A DNA stretch of 64,000 nt from Anaerolineae bacterium (GCA_018648685.1 JABGQT010000049.1:1-64000); one strand, 5' to 3'; counted from the first letter of the stretch, positions 24,303 to 33,145 are shown. A program made the numbers and translations. The notes: generated by a model from the letters alone, not told the origin.

Positions 24303-24647
24303 ATGATAGTAGACCCTTCTGCTCTTGAAGCCTACCGAGAAGTAATGGAAGATGAGGCCGATGAATTTATCGCCGACATCTTGGGAAGTTTTTATTCCAA
24401 TGCACGTGAGTTGTTTTCAGCAATGGATGAAGCACTCACAAAAGATAATGCAGAGGGATTTGTGCGTGCTGCGCATACTTTTAAGTCGACTGCGGCAACC
24501 GTCGGCGCCATACCCCTTTCTGGCTTGCTTGCCAACCTCGAAAAACGAGGCGGATCCGAGCCTCTTGCCGGTTTAGAGCCCCTCATCCCTCCGCTTAAGC
24601 AGGCTTACGAAGAGGTTGAGAGCAAGCTGAGAGAGCTATACCCCTAA
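24303..24647 (+). CDS. Hpt-domain phosphotransfer protein
   Basis: 114 aa, one four-helix Hpt domain. The phosphorylated His is H58 in 'RAAHTFKSTAATVGA'. The Leu/Ala-rich helix 'PLSGLLANLEKR' follows. Hpt proteins relay phosphate between receiver domains; the obvious partner is the REC-GGDEF protein immediately upstream in the same operon. AAAGGAAAAGAAA lies before the ATG. Confidence 0.92.
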   Translation: MIVDPSALEAYREVMEDEADEFIADILGSFYSNARELFSAMDEALTKDNAEGFVRAAHTFKSTAATVGAIPLSGLLANLEKRGGSEPLAGLEPLIPPLKQAYEEVESKLRELYP

Positions 24648-24664
24648 GCCTAAAATCATATACC

Positions 24665-24694
24665 GAGTCGCCAAGTTTTTTTGTCTTGGCGACT
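24665..24694. repeat. Hairpin between the Hpt and slyD genes
   Basis: GAGTCGCCAAG and CTTGGCGACT pair around a T-rich loop (TTTTTTTGT). There is no T-run after the stem, so it is not a clear terminator; it may be an attenuating or stabilising mRNA hairpin. Confidence 0.55.
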
Positions 24695-24715
24695 TAGCCG
24701 TTAAAAGGAGCAAAA

Positions 24716-25207
24716 ATGACAGAAGAAAAAATAGTAAAAGATGATCTTATTGTAGCAATGGAATATTCCCTGACCGTAGATGGTGAGGTGATCGATTCGT
24801 CTGAAGGGCGAGAGCCATTGGAGTTTTTACAGGGAAAAGGGAATATCATCCCCGGATTAGAGCGTGAGATGCTGGGTATGAAAATCGGCGAAAGCAAAGA
24901 TGTGACTGTTAAGCCCGAAGATGGCTATGGCATAGCAGACGAAACAGCCTTCATGGAAATCCCGACTAATCAATTCCCCGAAAATATCCCTATGGAAGTT
25001 GGGATAGAGTTGCAAGTACAAAATGAAGAAGGCCAACCAGCCTACGCGCGCATTGAAGAAATTGAAAATAATATCGCTTTGTTAAATTTTAATCACCCCT
25101 TGGCTGGAAAAGAATTACTTTTTGCTGTGAAAGTTATTGATATTCGTGAAGCAAGTGAAGAAGAATTGGCACATGGGCATGTACACCATGAAGGGCATGA
25201 GCATTAA
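24716..25207 (+). CDS. slyD: FKBP-type peptidyl-prolyl isomerase, SlyD-like
   Basis: 163 aa. FKBP half ('SLTVDGEVIDSSEGREPLEF', 'GLEREMLGMKIGESK') wraps an inserted chaperone flap (about 72-125), then 'LNFNHPLAGKELLF' closes the FKBP fold. The last 20 residues are His-rich (HGHVHHEGHEH), the metal-binding tail of SlyD proteins that act in nickel or zinc handling. AAAAGGAG precedes the ATG. Confidence 0.93.
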   Translation: MTEEKIVKDDLIVAMEYSLTVDGEVIDSSEGREPLEFLQGKGNIIPGLEREMLGMKIGESKDVTVKPEDGYGIADETAFMEIPTNQFPENIPMEVGIELQVQNEEGQPAYARIEEIENNIALLNFNHPLAGKELLFAVKVIDIREASEEELAHGHVHHEGHEH

Positions 25208-25225
25208 AAATAGCGAATGATAATT

Positions 25226-25322
25226 TTGTTATTGCGAGGAAGGCTTTAGCCTGACGTGGCAATCTCCAAAAATGGGTAGGGGATTGCTTCACCCCCAAAA
25301 GCATCGGGGTTCGCAATGACAT
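25226..25322. repeat. Palindromic intergenic repeat, family E copy 1
   Basis: TTATTGCGAGGAAGGC...GTGGCAATCTCC on the left and GGGATTGCTTC...TTCGCAATGACAT on the right. This is the widely seen TGTCATTGCGAG/GCAATCTCC intergenic repeat. Other copies here are at 26602-26694 and 31101-31191. Confidence 0.8.
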
Positions 25323-25343
25323 GCTATTTTATGAGTTCTAAAC

Positions 25344-25378
25344 TAAAAAAGAAGGCGAGCCTAAAGCTCGCCTTTTTC
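25344..25378. terminator. Bidirectional terminator overlapping the end of sbcD
   Basis: AGGCGAGC (25353-25360), loop CTAAA, GCTCGCCT (25366-25373), with a T-run after it on the plus strand and an A-run before it. The sbcD stop codon (TAG, 25361-25363) is inside the loop. Confidence 0.85.
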
Positions 25379-26590
25379 GTTATTTACAACTTCTCGTGCC
25401 ATCTTTTGTAAAATTTCTGCTTCCCCTTCATCGGCATGGAGTGTTTTCCAGTATTGCTCCAGCAACTCCAGCGGGGCGAGACTACTTACTGTTTGGTCAG
25501 CAGCCAAACGGATGCGCGCCTCTACTTGTGGGCGTTTGACGAGATGGAATTCAAAGGCCTCTGCTGTGTATTTTCGTAAAGCCGGCTCGTCGATTAACGT
25601 ATCCCATTCACGAGGGTATTCAATAATTAATCGCAAAATAGCGTCTTTTAGTTTTTCTTTTGCGGGAAGTTTTGAGATAAGAAATTCAGTCAGTCCTAGT
25701 TCGGAGGGTGGTTTTGCAAAAACATCCAAAAATGGGCGGATGCCCGTCAGTTCGCGCCATTCCACTTCTGTTTTGCCTTTATTCACATCAGCGATGACAA
25801 AGTATTTTTTATCTTTGGCTTCTCCAAAATCCACGCGCTCGATCGAACCAGGATAGATCACGGGCGGATGTGCATTCTCATTTAGGTTCTGCGGTTTATG
25901 GATGTGCCCCAGCGCGACATAATCAAGTTTGTCATTTTTGACCAATGAGCCAGATAAAACAAGGTCGTTGCCGAGCATGACCATCCTTTCTGCGCCATAT
26001 TTTGCGCCTTGCACAGAGGCGTGCGCTGTCAGGATAACGGGGAGTTCATCGTCAATTTTCTCGAAACAGCTTTCTACAAAATCACCGAGCAATTCTTCAA
26101 GTCTGTCATAGACCTTTTCAGACTCTTCTCCGCTCATTTGCGAGAAAGCCATCATCCCCGATTTGGAGACCCAAGGGAGAGCAATCACTTGCACGGGGAG
26201 ACCAAGCTCATCTGCGCCGAGAAATTGGGGTTTATCAAGCACATGGACATGCGGAACTTGCAATGTGCCAAATTCTTGCAGGGCATGGGCACGTCCCGTT
26301 GCTGGGGAAAGATCGTGATTCCCCACGAGCAGAAGCGTTGGGATCTGGGCTTCGGATAAACGGTAGATGCGTTTGCCCCACTCACGTTGATAAGTGGGAG
26401 CAGGTGAACGATCCTTGTATGTATCGCCCGCGAAAATAACGAGATCCACTTTTTCGTCGATAGCTGTGTCCACAATGGTATCCAGCGATTTTAGGAAATC
26501 CAAAACCCGAAGCGGAAGTCCCGTTTCAGGGTCGTGGCGACCATAGTTCGCCATGTCGATATGTGCATCAGCAAAGTGAAGTATTTTCAT
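25361..26590 (-). CDS. sbcD: DNA repair exonuclease SbcD/Mre11-like
   Basis: 409 aa. Calcineurin-like phosphoesterase core with the metal motifs 'FADAHID', 'FAGDTYKD', 'VGNHD', 'AHASVQGA' and 'LGHIHKPQ' in order, then a C-terminal capping region of about 130 residues. It is the nuclease half of the SbcCD/Mre11-Rad50 hairpin-processing complex. No sbcC/rad50 ATPase gene is adjacent in this window. In a genome with this many long palindromes the enzyme has obvious substrates. Confidence 0.9.
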   Translation of the reverse strand: MKILHFADAHIDMANYGRHDPETGLPLRVLDFLKSLDTIVDTAIDEKVDLVIFAGDTYKDRSPAPTYQREWGKRIYRLSEAQIPTLLLVGNHDLSPATGRAHALQEFGTLQVPHVHVLDKPQFLGADELGLPVQVIALPWVSKSGMMAFSQMSGEESEKVYDRLEELLGDFVESCFEKIDDELPVILTAHASVQGAKYGAERMVMLGNDLVLSGSLVKNDKLDYVALGHIHKPQNLNENAHPPVIYPGSIERVDFGEAKDKKYFVIADVNKGKTEVEWRELTGIRPFLDVFAKPPSELGLTEFLISKLPAKEKLKDAILRLIIEYPREWDTLIDEPALRKYTAEAFEFHLVKRPQVEARIRLAADQTVSSLAPLELLEQYWKTLHADEGEAEILQKMAREVVNNEKGEL

Positions 26591-26601
26591 AAGAGTAATT
26601 T

Positions 26602-26694
26602 TGTCATTGCGAACGAAGCGTAGCAGAGTGTGGCAATCTCCACGACAGTGAAAGAGACTGCCGCGTCAGGCTGTCGCCTTCCTCGCAGTGACAT
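26602..26694. repeat. Palindromic intergenic repeat, family E copy 2
   Basis: TGTCATTGCGAACGAAGCG...GTGGCAATCTCC on the left and GGCTGTCGCCTTCCTCGCAGTGACA on the right (quoted in part). Same family as 25226-25322 and 31101-31191. It fills the gap between sbcD and the C39-like gene. Confidence 0.8.
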
Positions 26695-26707
26695 GCACAG
26701 TATAGAG

Positions 26708-28033
26708 TCATTCCACACCCCACTGCTCAAGATAAAATACACCAGGCGAAAAATGGGGGTTCAAGCGCACCGCTTCACGCATATCGGCAAAAGCGGTTGC
26801 ATAATCGCCGACAGCATATTCTGCCATGGCACGCCAATAAAGGCTTTCTTCGAGGGTTGGCTCGCTGATGGTTTCGTTAAGTGTTGTATCGGCGAGATTG
26901 ATCACATCTTGATAACGCCCCGAATAAAAATATGCCCAGTACGGAGATGTCTGATACCACATAATGCGATAAGGGCGTTGGGTTTCTTCCTGACCAAGTT
27001 CGGCATAGAGCGCAAAAGCGCGGTCAAAAGCTGTGGCGGCTTCTGCATAGCGTTGTAAATTGACAAGATTTGTGCCCTGATTGAAAATCGCAAAAAACTG
27101 ATCGTTGCCTTCCAGTTCGTTTTCTTCGGCTTGCGCTTTTTCCAACGCGCGTTCACTGACCCAGTTTTCATCTTGCCATAATCCGAGTATCTCAAGGACA
27201 TTTTCTTCATGTTCTGGTGGATAAACGACAATAAAAAGATTATTGAAAGAACGCCACCCCTCTTCAAAAACGGGATACTCAACAGGATGATTTGGCCCAT
27301 CGTTATAAGTATCTTGCACAATGAAATTCTCACCGACATCGTTGTAGCCGGTCACAAATTGATAATGTCCGAGCCAGCCAACTTTGCCAGTGTAATCTTT
27401 TTCGGAGCGACCTTTTTCTATCAGGACAGGATAGCCAGCCGCGATGAATTTTTTAAGCAGGTCGATCTCTCCGCCATAACGGGACAAAGCCCTGAATTCG
27501 GTTTGCTCATTGACAAAATCGACCATCTCGTAGGGCATGACATTTTTGTCCGTTTTCCCACGTTGGATGAAATCCAAGTCCTCATCGATAACACCCGGTT
27601 TGATCACTTTGGCGATGTCATCCCGATTACCTTTCCAGCCCCAAAAAATGAGAGCCATTGTCAAATTGGATGGACCGCAATAATTCCAGCGATTTTCCTG
27701 ATCTATATAGACCACATTTTGTACACGAGATATCTCAGGATAAGGCGTAGAGACAATGGTCGGCGTGAGCGTGGGTACAGATGTAGATAAAATATCTGCT
27801 TCAGGAGTTGATGTGAGAGTAGCAGTTGGTTCTGAAACCGCACTTGTCGGCACAGGTGTAGATGGCTCAAAGATCGCTTCGTCGGGCGGATTGAAATAAT
27901 ACTTAACCTGGGTTCGCAAATTATCCACGCGCCATGAGAGCCGCGAATGAATAGGTGGCAAATTATAAAGCCCAACCAGCGCAATGAGACCAAGAAATAT
28001 CCATAAGAAGATGCGAAGAAGTTTCTTTTGCAT
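26708..28033 (-). CDS. Membrane-anchored C39-like peptidase domain with TPR tail
   Basis: 441 aa. One membrane anchor (about 6-23), a Pro/Thr-rich linker (about 50-105), a papain-like C39 domain (about 110-270) with Cys in 'NYCGPSNLTMAL' and His in 'GHYQFVTGYN', followed by Asp in 'QDTYNDGPN', and TPR repeats from about 300 to the end ('YAEAATAFDRAFALY', 'GDYATAFADMREAV'). All three catalytic residues are in place, so it may be an active cysteine peptidase or cross-linking enzyme outside the membrane. I start at 28033: a TATAAT box ends seven bases upstream. Confidence 0.8.
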   Translation of the reverse strand: MQKKLLRIFLWIFLGLIALVGLYNLPPIHSRLSWRVDNLRTQVKYYFNPPDEAIFEPSTPVPTSAVSEPTATLTSTPEADILSTSVPTLTPTIVSTPYPEISRVQNVVYIDQENRWNYCGPSNLTMALIFWGWKGNRDDIAKVIKPGVIDEDLDFIQRGKTDKNVMPYEMVDFVNEQTEFRALSRYGGEIDLLKKFIAAGYPVLIEKGRSEKDYTGKVGWLGHYQFVTGYNDVGENFIVQDTYNDGPNHPVEYPVFEEGWRSFNNLFIVVYPPEHEENVLEILGLWQDENWVSERALEKAQAEENELEGNDQFFAIFNQGTNLVNLQRYAEAATAFDRAFALYAELGQEETQRPYRIMWYQTSPYWAYFYSGRYQDVINLADTTLNETISEPTLEESLYWRAMAEYAVGDYATAFADMREAVRLNPHFSPGVFYLEQWGVE

Positions 28034-28040
28034 GGGGAGG

Positions 28041-28046
28041 ATTATA
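28041..28046 (-). promoter_or_regulatory. -10 box, predicted leaderless start of the C39/TPR gene
   Basis: Minus-strand TATAAT with seven bases (CCTCCCC) before the ATG at 28033. Confidence 0.5.
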
Positions 28047-28122
28047 CCCTCATCCATTTACTCAATTTTGTAGTGACCTAGGTGTTTTTCTGTTCTCTGA
28101 TTTGTACTGTGAAAAGACTTGA

Positions 28123-28128
28123 TAAAAT
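28123..28128 (+). promoter_or_regulatory. -10 box, predicted leaderless start of the TMADH-like gene
   Basis: TAAAAT ends six bases before the ATG at 28135, and no Shine-Dalgarno is present. A TTGTAC word at 28102-28107 lies near -35 spacing. Confidence 0.45.
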
Positions 28129-28134
28129 CTGGGT

Positions 28135-30177
28135 ATGGAAAATAAATTTGACATTCTCTTTCAACCGCTGAAGATCGGCCCCGTAACTGCGCCGAATCGT
28201 TTCTATCAAGTACCGCATTGCAACGGCATGGGCTACCGAATGCCCAGAGCTTTGGCAAAAATGCGTGGAATCAAAGCCGAAGGGGGCTGGGGCGTTGTCT
28301 GCACCGAAGAAGTCGAGATCCACCATAGCTCCGATCTCTCATCAAGTATTGAAGGGCGGCTTTGGAGTTATAAAGATATTCCCGCATTAGCTTTAATGGC
28401 TTATTCTGTCCATGAGCATGGTGCTTTGGCAGGTATTCAATTGGTATATAGTGGGCATAATGCATCAAATTTATATTCACGCTCCACAGGGTTTGGGCCA
28501 CGCTCTGTGGGCGTAAACGGTTTTCATCCTAGACAAACTCGGCGTATGGACAAAGAAGATATCCGTAATCTACGTCGGTGGCATAGAGCTGCTGCCATTC
28601 GTGCTAAAAAAGCAGGTTTCGACATTATCTACTGCTATGCAGGCCATAATTTAGCTTTACCGATGCACTTTTTGCTGAAACGCTATAACGACCGCATGGA
28701 CGAATATGGGGGAAGTTTAGAAAATCGAGCACGTCTTCTGAGAGAGCTAATTGAAGACACCAAAGATGCGGTAGGAGATACTTGTGCCGTAGCTGTCCGT
28801 TTAGCCGTTGATGAATTGCTTGAAGATGAAGGCATTTCTTCATCAGGAGAGGGGCACGATATTATTGCACATCTGGCAGAACTCCCAGATATTTGGGATG
28901 TGAATATCAGTGGTTGGGAAAATGATTCGGCTACTGCCCGTTTCAAAAAAGAAGGCTATCAGGAAAAATATATCAACTTCGTCAAAAAACTCACCACCAA
29001 GCCCGTCGTCGGCGTGGGCCGTTATACCACACCCGATGCCATGCTCTCCGTCGTCGAACGCGGCATCGTTGATTTTGTGGGCGCGGCACGTCCTTCCATA
29101 GCCGATCCATTTTTGCCGCAGAAGATCAAAGAGGATCGTATTGAAGATATTCGTGAGTGCATCGGTTGCAATATTTGCGTGAGCGCGGATAATTTGAGCG
29201 TGCCCATTCGCTGTACACAAAATCCAACCATGGGGGAGGAGTGGCGGAGGGGATGGCACCCCGAGCGAATCCACATCAAAAAACAGGATAAAGAAATCCT
29301 CGTCGTGGGAGGCGGCCCTGCCGGCCTCGAAGCCGCACGTGTTTTGGGCGTGAGAGGCTACGATGTACTTCTGCTTGAGAAAGAACGTGAGTTCGGTGGT
29401 CGCGTGATCTGTGAATCTGCTTTGCCCGGTCTGATCGAATGGCGGCGCGTGGCAGATTGGCGTTTAACACAGATCGAGAAAATGAAAAATGTCTCGCTCT
29501 ATCCGAGCAGCCCAATGTCCGTTGATGATATTCTGGAAACAGGCATCAAAGATGTGATTATCGCAACCGGAGCAAGTTGGCGAAAAGATGGGCTTGGCCG
29601 GCATCAATATTACCCAATTTCAGGTTATTCTCTCCCCAATGTTTTCACCCCAGACGATCTTATGGGTGGAAAAATGCCCACAGGGCACGTTTTGATCTAC
29701 GATGATGACCATTACTATATGGGCAGCGTACTCGCAGAATTACTCCACCAACAGGGTTGCGAGGTTTCTATCGCAACGCCAGCACCACAGGTAGCTTATT
29801 GGTCTCAATATACGCTTGAGCAGGGGAGGATTCATCAAAAGATGCTAAAAGCTGATATTAAGATATTTACGCAAAAGATACTGACAGATATCCAGCCAAA
29901 GCAAGCATCTTTGCTTTGTTCTGTCTCTGGTCAGAAAACGCCGATAGATATTGATTCTGTTCTTTTGCTTACAGACAGCTTATCAAACGATGCACTCTAT
30001 CAGGCATTGAAACCATCACTAAAATCCAGAAAACTAAACAGCCTAAAAGTAATCGGAGATGCCGAAGCTCCTGGCATTATTGCAGATGCAGTTTTTTCTG
30101 GTTATAAAGTAGCGTATGCTATGGATGGGGAAGTTGACAGGAATATGCCTTTTAAAGTGGAGAGGGTAAGAATTTAA
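28135..30177 (+). CDS. Trimethylamine/dimethylamine/histamine dehydrogenase-family iron-sulfur flavoprotein
   Basis: 680 aa, close to the family length. An FMN TIM barrel (1-335) is followed by a 4Fe-4S site (C342, C345, C348, C360) and two nucleotide-binding domains ('LVVGGGPAGLEAARVLG'). C29 in 'FYQVPHC' matches the cysteine that forms 6-S-cysteinyl-FMN in trimethylamine dehydrogenase, and Y168, H171, W261 and D264 match its catalytic residues. The substrate-bowl residues Tyr60 and Trp355 of that enzyme are Glu59 and a non-aromatic residue here, so the substrate is probably another amine or an enoate. No electron-transfer flavoprotein genes are adjacent. Confidence 0.88.
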   Translation: MENKFDILFQPLKIGPVTAPNRFYQVPHCNGMGYRMPRALAKMRGIKAEGGWGVVCTEEVEIHHSSDLSSSIEGRLWSYKDIPALALMAYSVHEHGALAGIQLVYSGHNASNLYSRSTGFGPRSVGVNGFHPRQTRRMDKEDIRNLRRWHRAAAIRAKKAGFDIIYCYAGHNLALPMHFLLKRYNDRMDEYGGSLENRARLLRELIEDTKDAVGDTCAVAVRLAVDELLEDEGISSSGEGHDIIAHLAELPDIWDVNISGWENDSATARFKKEGYQEKYINFVKKLTTKPVVGVGRYTTPDAMLSVVERGIVDFVGAARPSIADPFLPQKIKEDRIEDIRECIGCNICVSADNLSVPIRCTQNPTMGEEWRRGWHPERIHIKKQDKEILVVGGGPAGLEAARVLGVRGYDVLLLEKEREFGGRVICESALPGLIEWRRVADWRLTQIEKMKNVSLYPSSPMSVDDILETGIKDVIIATGASWRKDGLGRHQYYPISGYSLPNVFTPDDLMGGKMPTGHVLIYDDDHYYMGSVLAELLHQQGCEVSIATPAPQVAYWSQYTLEQGRIHQKMLKADIKIFTQKILTDIQPKQASLLCSVSGQKTPIDIDSVLLLTDSLSNDALYQALKPSLKSRKLNSLKVIGDAEAPGIIADAVFSGYKVAYAMDGEVDRNMPFKVERVRI

Positions 30178-30183
30178 CGAAAG

Positions 30184-30216
30184 AGACCTGACAGGTTTTA
30201 GAAACCTGTCAGGTCT
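30184..30216. repeat. Perfect palindrome AGACCTGACAGGTTT (widespread intergenic repeat)
   Basis: AGACCTGACAGGTTT (30184-30198), loop TAG, AAACCTGTCAGGTCT (30202-30216): 15-bp perfect arms, 7 bp after the flavoprotein stop codon. This word occurs between genes in many bacteria. It may serve as a terminator-like hairpin although no T-run follows. Confidence 0.8.
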
Positions 30217-30242
30217 GGGAGCAGATATTTAAATTTCCTGCT

Positions 30243-30936
30243 CTAATTTGCAGGAGACAAGCCGCAAGCAGATACCAAATCATGATAGGACATTATTATT
30301 ACCAATCCTTCTTCATCTCCTTGCTTTGTAAATAAATTCTGGCCTATTTTTAGGTAATAGCAGGCCGATGGAATGTCTTCAAAACCGATCCAATAAGTTA
30401 ACGCCCGAAGCACATACGCCTCTCCTTGGTTCGGGTTGATAAGCAAAGCTTGTTCAGTATCTTTTAGTGCATCGTCATAATGTGCTGTATCAAAATATAC
30501 TTGCGCTCGTTTTGAATACAATACTGAAGTGTTAGGAGAAAGTTCAATAGCATCACTATAATCCTTGTGAGCTTTTGTCATATACTCTAAAGCTTGTTCA
30601 GTATTCCCTTCTTTGGCAATTTGATAAGCGGAAAGTCTGAAAATATCTCCTCTGTCCATATAATATCCCCAGTACTCAGGGTCATTTGCTATTACTTGGC
30701 TCTTTATTGTTATAGCCTCTTCAAAGTTTCCTTCATGAAAATGAGCTGTGCAGTTTGAGCTAAGCAGCTATTGTTGTCTGGGTGTAATGCCAAACAAATA
30801 GCAAGCAATTGCTTTCCTGCCTCTATTTGACTTCGAGAAATTAATACATGGGCTGTAGTTTCCAAAAAAAGAACACCAGAAAGACAATAGATTATGATAG
30901 ATACTGCAATAAATATCAAAAAAAGTTTTTTTTCAT
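30243..30936 (-). pseudogene. TPR-repeat membrane protein gene broken by frameshifts
   Basis: The C-terminal part (30243-30659 and in-frame upstream to about 30745) carries TPR units ('GNFEEAITIKSQVIANDPEY', 'YDDALKDTEQALLINPNQGE'). The N-terminal part in another frame has a membrane anchor ('VSIIIYCLSGVLF') and a TPR helix ending 'LALHPDNNSC'. The frames switch near 30745-30770. The first ATG (30936) is also out of frame with the anchor, through an A8-C-T7 run. Joined, the pieces make a roughly 230-residue anchored TPR protein. Decay, sequencing error, or homopolymer phase variation are the options. Confidence 0.7.
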
Positions 30937-30998
30937 GTTAATTATTTAAGGGAGGTGGTGTACTTGTGGGCACAACTGTTTGGGGTCGCAGGAGTCTT

Positions 30999-31094
30999 TT
31001 AGTTCATCTGGGCGACGGCATCGTGGATGGCGCAGACACTTTGCCAATCTTTTTCTTTGTAGGGGTGGATTGTGATCATATTCTTCTCCATCAT
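30999..31094 (-). pseudogene. Fragment of a GNAT acetyltransferase N-terminus
   Basis: A 31-codon frame reads '..MITIHPYKEKDWQSVCAIHD' and then stops at TAA 30999-31001. The words 'I.IRPY...DW..IC.IHDAA' are typical of the first 25 residues of a GNAT N-acetyltransferase; everything beyond is missing. Its upstream side is directly bordered by an intergenic repeat (31101-31191). Confidence 0.5.
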
Positions 31095-31100
31095 TTAAGA

Positions 31101-31191
31101 CATGTTTCTGCGAGGAGCGTGCTTGTGCGACGTGGCATCTCCTCTATAAAGAAGGAGATTGCTTCCGCGATAAAACTGCCTCGCAAAGACA
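31101..31191. repeat. Palindromic intergenic repeat, family E copy 3
   Basis: TCTGCGAGGAGCG...GTGGCATCTCC on the left and GGAGATTGCTTCCGCG...CTCGCAAAGACA on the right. A more diverged member of the family at 25226 and 26602. It lies between the GNAT fragment and the ABC exporter gene. Confidence 0.75.
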
Positions 31192-31207
31192 TTACTCTTT
31201 TGCTTTA

Positions 31208-33145
31208 CTACGCCGTCTTAAATTGCGTTTCGTAAAGTTCTTTATATAAACCGCTATTTTTTAGCAATGCCTTGTGTGTGCCTTGCTCAACCAGTTTTCC
31301 GTCTTTCATTACTAAAATTTTATCTGCCGCAAGAATTGTTGAAAGGCGATGCGCGATGACCAGACTGCTGCGTCCCTTCATCACCTCCTGCAAAGCATTC
31401 TGGATCAGCTCTTCAGAGAGAGAATCAAGGTGAGATGTGGCTTCGTCTAGAACCAAAATGCGTGGGTCTTTTAGGACAACACGAGCTATCGCCACACGCT
31501 GACGTTCTCCTCCGCTGAGACGATATCCACGTTCGCCGACGACGGTATCGTAACCATCTTCTAAGCCTTCAATAAAATCGTGGATATTGGCTGTTTTGCA
31601 GGCGGCGATCACTTCCTCATCCGTTGCGTCGGGACGGGCATAACGCAAATTTGCGCCGATCGTTTCATAGAAGAGATAGGTTTCCTGTGTGACCATGCCG
31701 ATATTTTCGGCAAGGGAATTAAGGGTCAGGTCGCGAATATCGTGCCCATCTAAACGGATAGAACCTTCAGTGGGGTCGTATAAACGCGGGATCATGTAGG
31801 TCGTGGTCGTTTTGCCTGCGCCGCTGGGACCGACGAGCGCCACGAGTTGACCGGGGTCAATACTAAAATTCAGGTCTTGTAGCGCCCATTTGAAACGTGA
31901 CCCAGTTGAAGCCACGGGCGAATCGCTTTCATCCGATTTTTGCTTGCCACGTTTTAGCAGAGCTTCCCCGCCGCCCCTCCATGAGAAACGTGCGATTTCA
32001 TCCAAGCCAACTTTTTCATCTTTCCCGAGGCCTTCGTAAGCAAAGGAAAGATTTTCAAATTCGATGCGACCCTCGACTGATTCTAAGGTGCGTGCGGATT
32101 TCTTTTCGGCAATCTCGATGGGGATATCGAGGACTTCAAAGACGCGCTCAAAACTGACCATGCTTTGGGCAAATTCGACTTGGGCATTTGTCAGGGACAT
32201 CAGTGGCCCATACATTTGCGTGAGATAAGCGCCGAAAGCGACGATCGTGCCGATGGTGAACTCGCCGCGCAAAACGAGATGACCGCCGATCCAGAAAACG
32301 ACTGCCGAGCCGACCGCGCTGACAACGCTGAGCATCATGAAGAACCAATGTCCAACGACTGCCGAGCGGATACCAATATCTCGGACGGAAGCACCGTCGC
32401 TGCTGAAACGATCCAACTCACGTTTTTCACGCCCGAAGAGTTTGACCAAAATTGCACCGCTGATATTCAGGGTTTCGTTCATGGTGGCGTTCATTTCGGC
32501 GTTGAATTCCATCGACTGACGGCGAAGATCACGCAAAACACGTCCAACGCGGCGCGCGGGGAAAATAAATAGAGGCAAGATTGCCAAACCCAATAGCGTT
32601 AGACGCCACTCGAGGGCGAGCATAATGCCCAAAGTAGCGACAAAAGAGACAAGATTAGAAACGATGGAAACCAAAGTGTTGCTAATGGTTCTCTGCGCGC
32701 CGATGACATCATTATTTAGGCGAGACATCAATTCGCCCGTACGTGTTTGTGTGAAAAAGCGTAGCGACATACGCTGTAAATGTGCGTAAAGACTTCGGCG
32801 CAGATCGTAGATAACACCCTCGCCGATGCGGGAGTTGAGTTGACGTTGCAAAACGCCGATAACGCCATTTAGAATGGGAACACCGATCATGCCCAAAGCG
32901 AGCCAGTTGAGACGCGTTAAATCTCCGTTCGGGATTGCGTTATCGATCAGATCTCTATAGAGCAATGGGGAGATTAGTGTTATGCCTGAGATCAATAAAA
33001 TTGTGAGTAATAAGCCCAAAACTTGAAAGCCATAAGGTCGTGCAAATGCTGCCACTCGTTTGACCAATTCTCGTGTGACCTTTGGTTGGTCACGTTTTTC
33101 GTCATGTTTTAAATAAGCAAACCAGCCTGCTCCGTGGAAACCCAT
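31208..33145 (-). CDS. ABC-type exporter, fused permease-ATPase (MsbA/LmrA type)
   Basis: 645 aa half-transporter. Six membrane segments (about 40-330), a long loop rich in charged residues (about 375-410), then the ATPase: Walker A 'GPSGAGKTT', signature 'LSGGERQR', Walker B 'ILVLDEAT', H-loop 'IAHRLST'. It probably dimerises and exports lipids, drugs or peptides. I start at 33145, where GGAGGT is placed correctly; a TATAAT lies 25 bases further upstream. It stands alone, so the substrate cannot be inferred. Confidence 0.92.
   Translation of the reverse strand: MGFHGAGWFAYLKHDEKRDQPKVTRELVKRVAAFARPYGFQVLGLLLTILLISGITLISPLLYRDLIDNAIPNGDLTRLNWLALGMIGVPILNGVIGVLQRQLNSRIGEGVIYDLRRSLYAHLQRMSLRFFTQTRTGELMSRLNNDVIGAQRTISNTLVSIVSNLVSFVATLGIMLALEWRLTLLGLAILPLFIFPARRVGRVLRDLRRQSMEFNAEMNATMNETLNISGAILVKLFGREKRELDRFSSDGASVRDIGIRSAVVGHWFFMMLSVVSAVGSAVVFWIGGHLVLRGEFTIGTIVAFGAYLTQMYGPLMSLTNAQVEFAQSMVSFERVFEVLDIPIEIAEKKSARTLESVEGRIEFENLSFAYEGLGKDEKVGLDEIARFSWRGGGEALLKRGKQKSDESDSPVASTGSRFKWALQDLNFSIDPGQLVALVGPSGAGKTTTTYMIPRLYDPTEGSIRLDGHDIRDLTLNSLAENIGMVTQETYLFYETIGANLRYARPDATDEEVIAACKTANIHDFIEGLEDGYDTVVGERGYRLSGGERQRVAIARVVLKDPRILVLDEATSHLDSLSEELIQNALQEVMKGRSSLVIAHRLSTILAADKILVMKDGKLVEQGTHKALLKNSGLYKELYETQFKTA

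Noticed and set aside
25226..31191. Spaced family E repeats as a possible CRISPR array
   Set aside because: Copies are kilobases apart, palindromic and diverged, with genes between them; no regular spacers or cas genes.
30966..31235. Plus-strand 89-codon ORF
   Set aside because: It runs through a family E repeat and antisense to the GNAT remnant, lacks a ribosome-binding site and has no protein-like motif.
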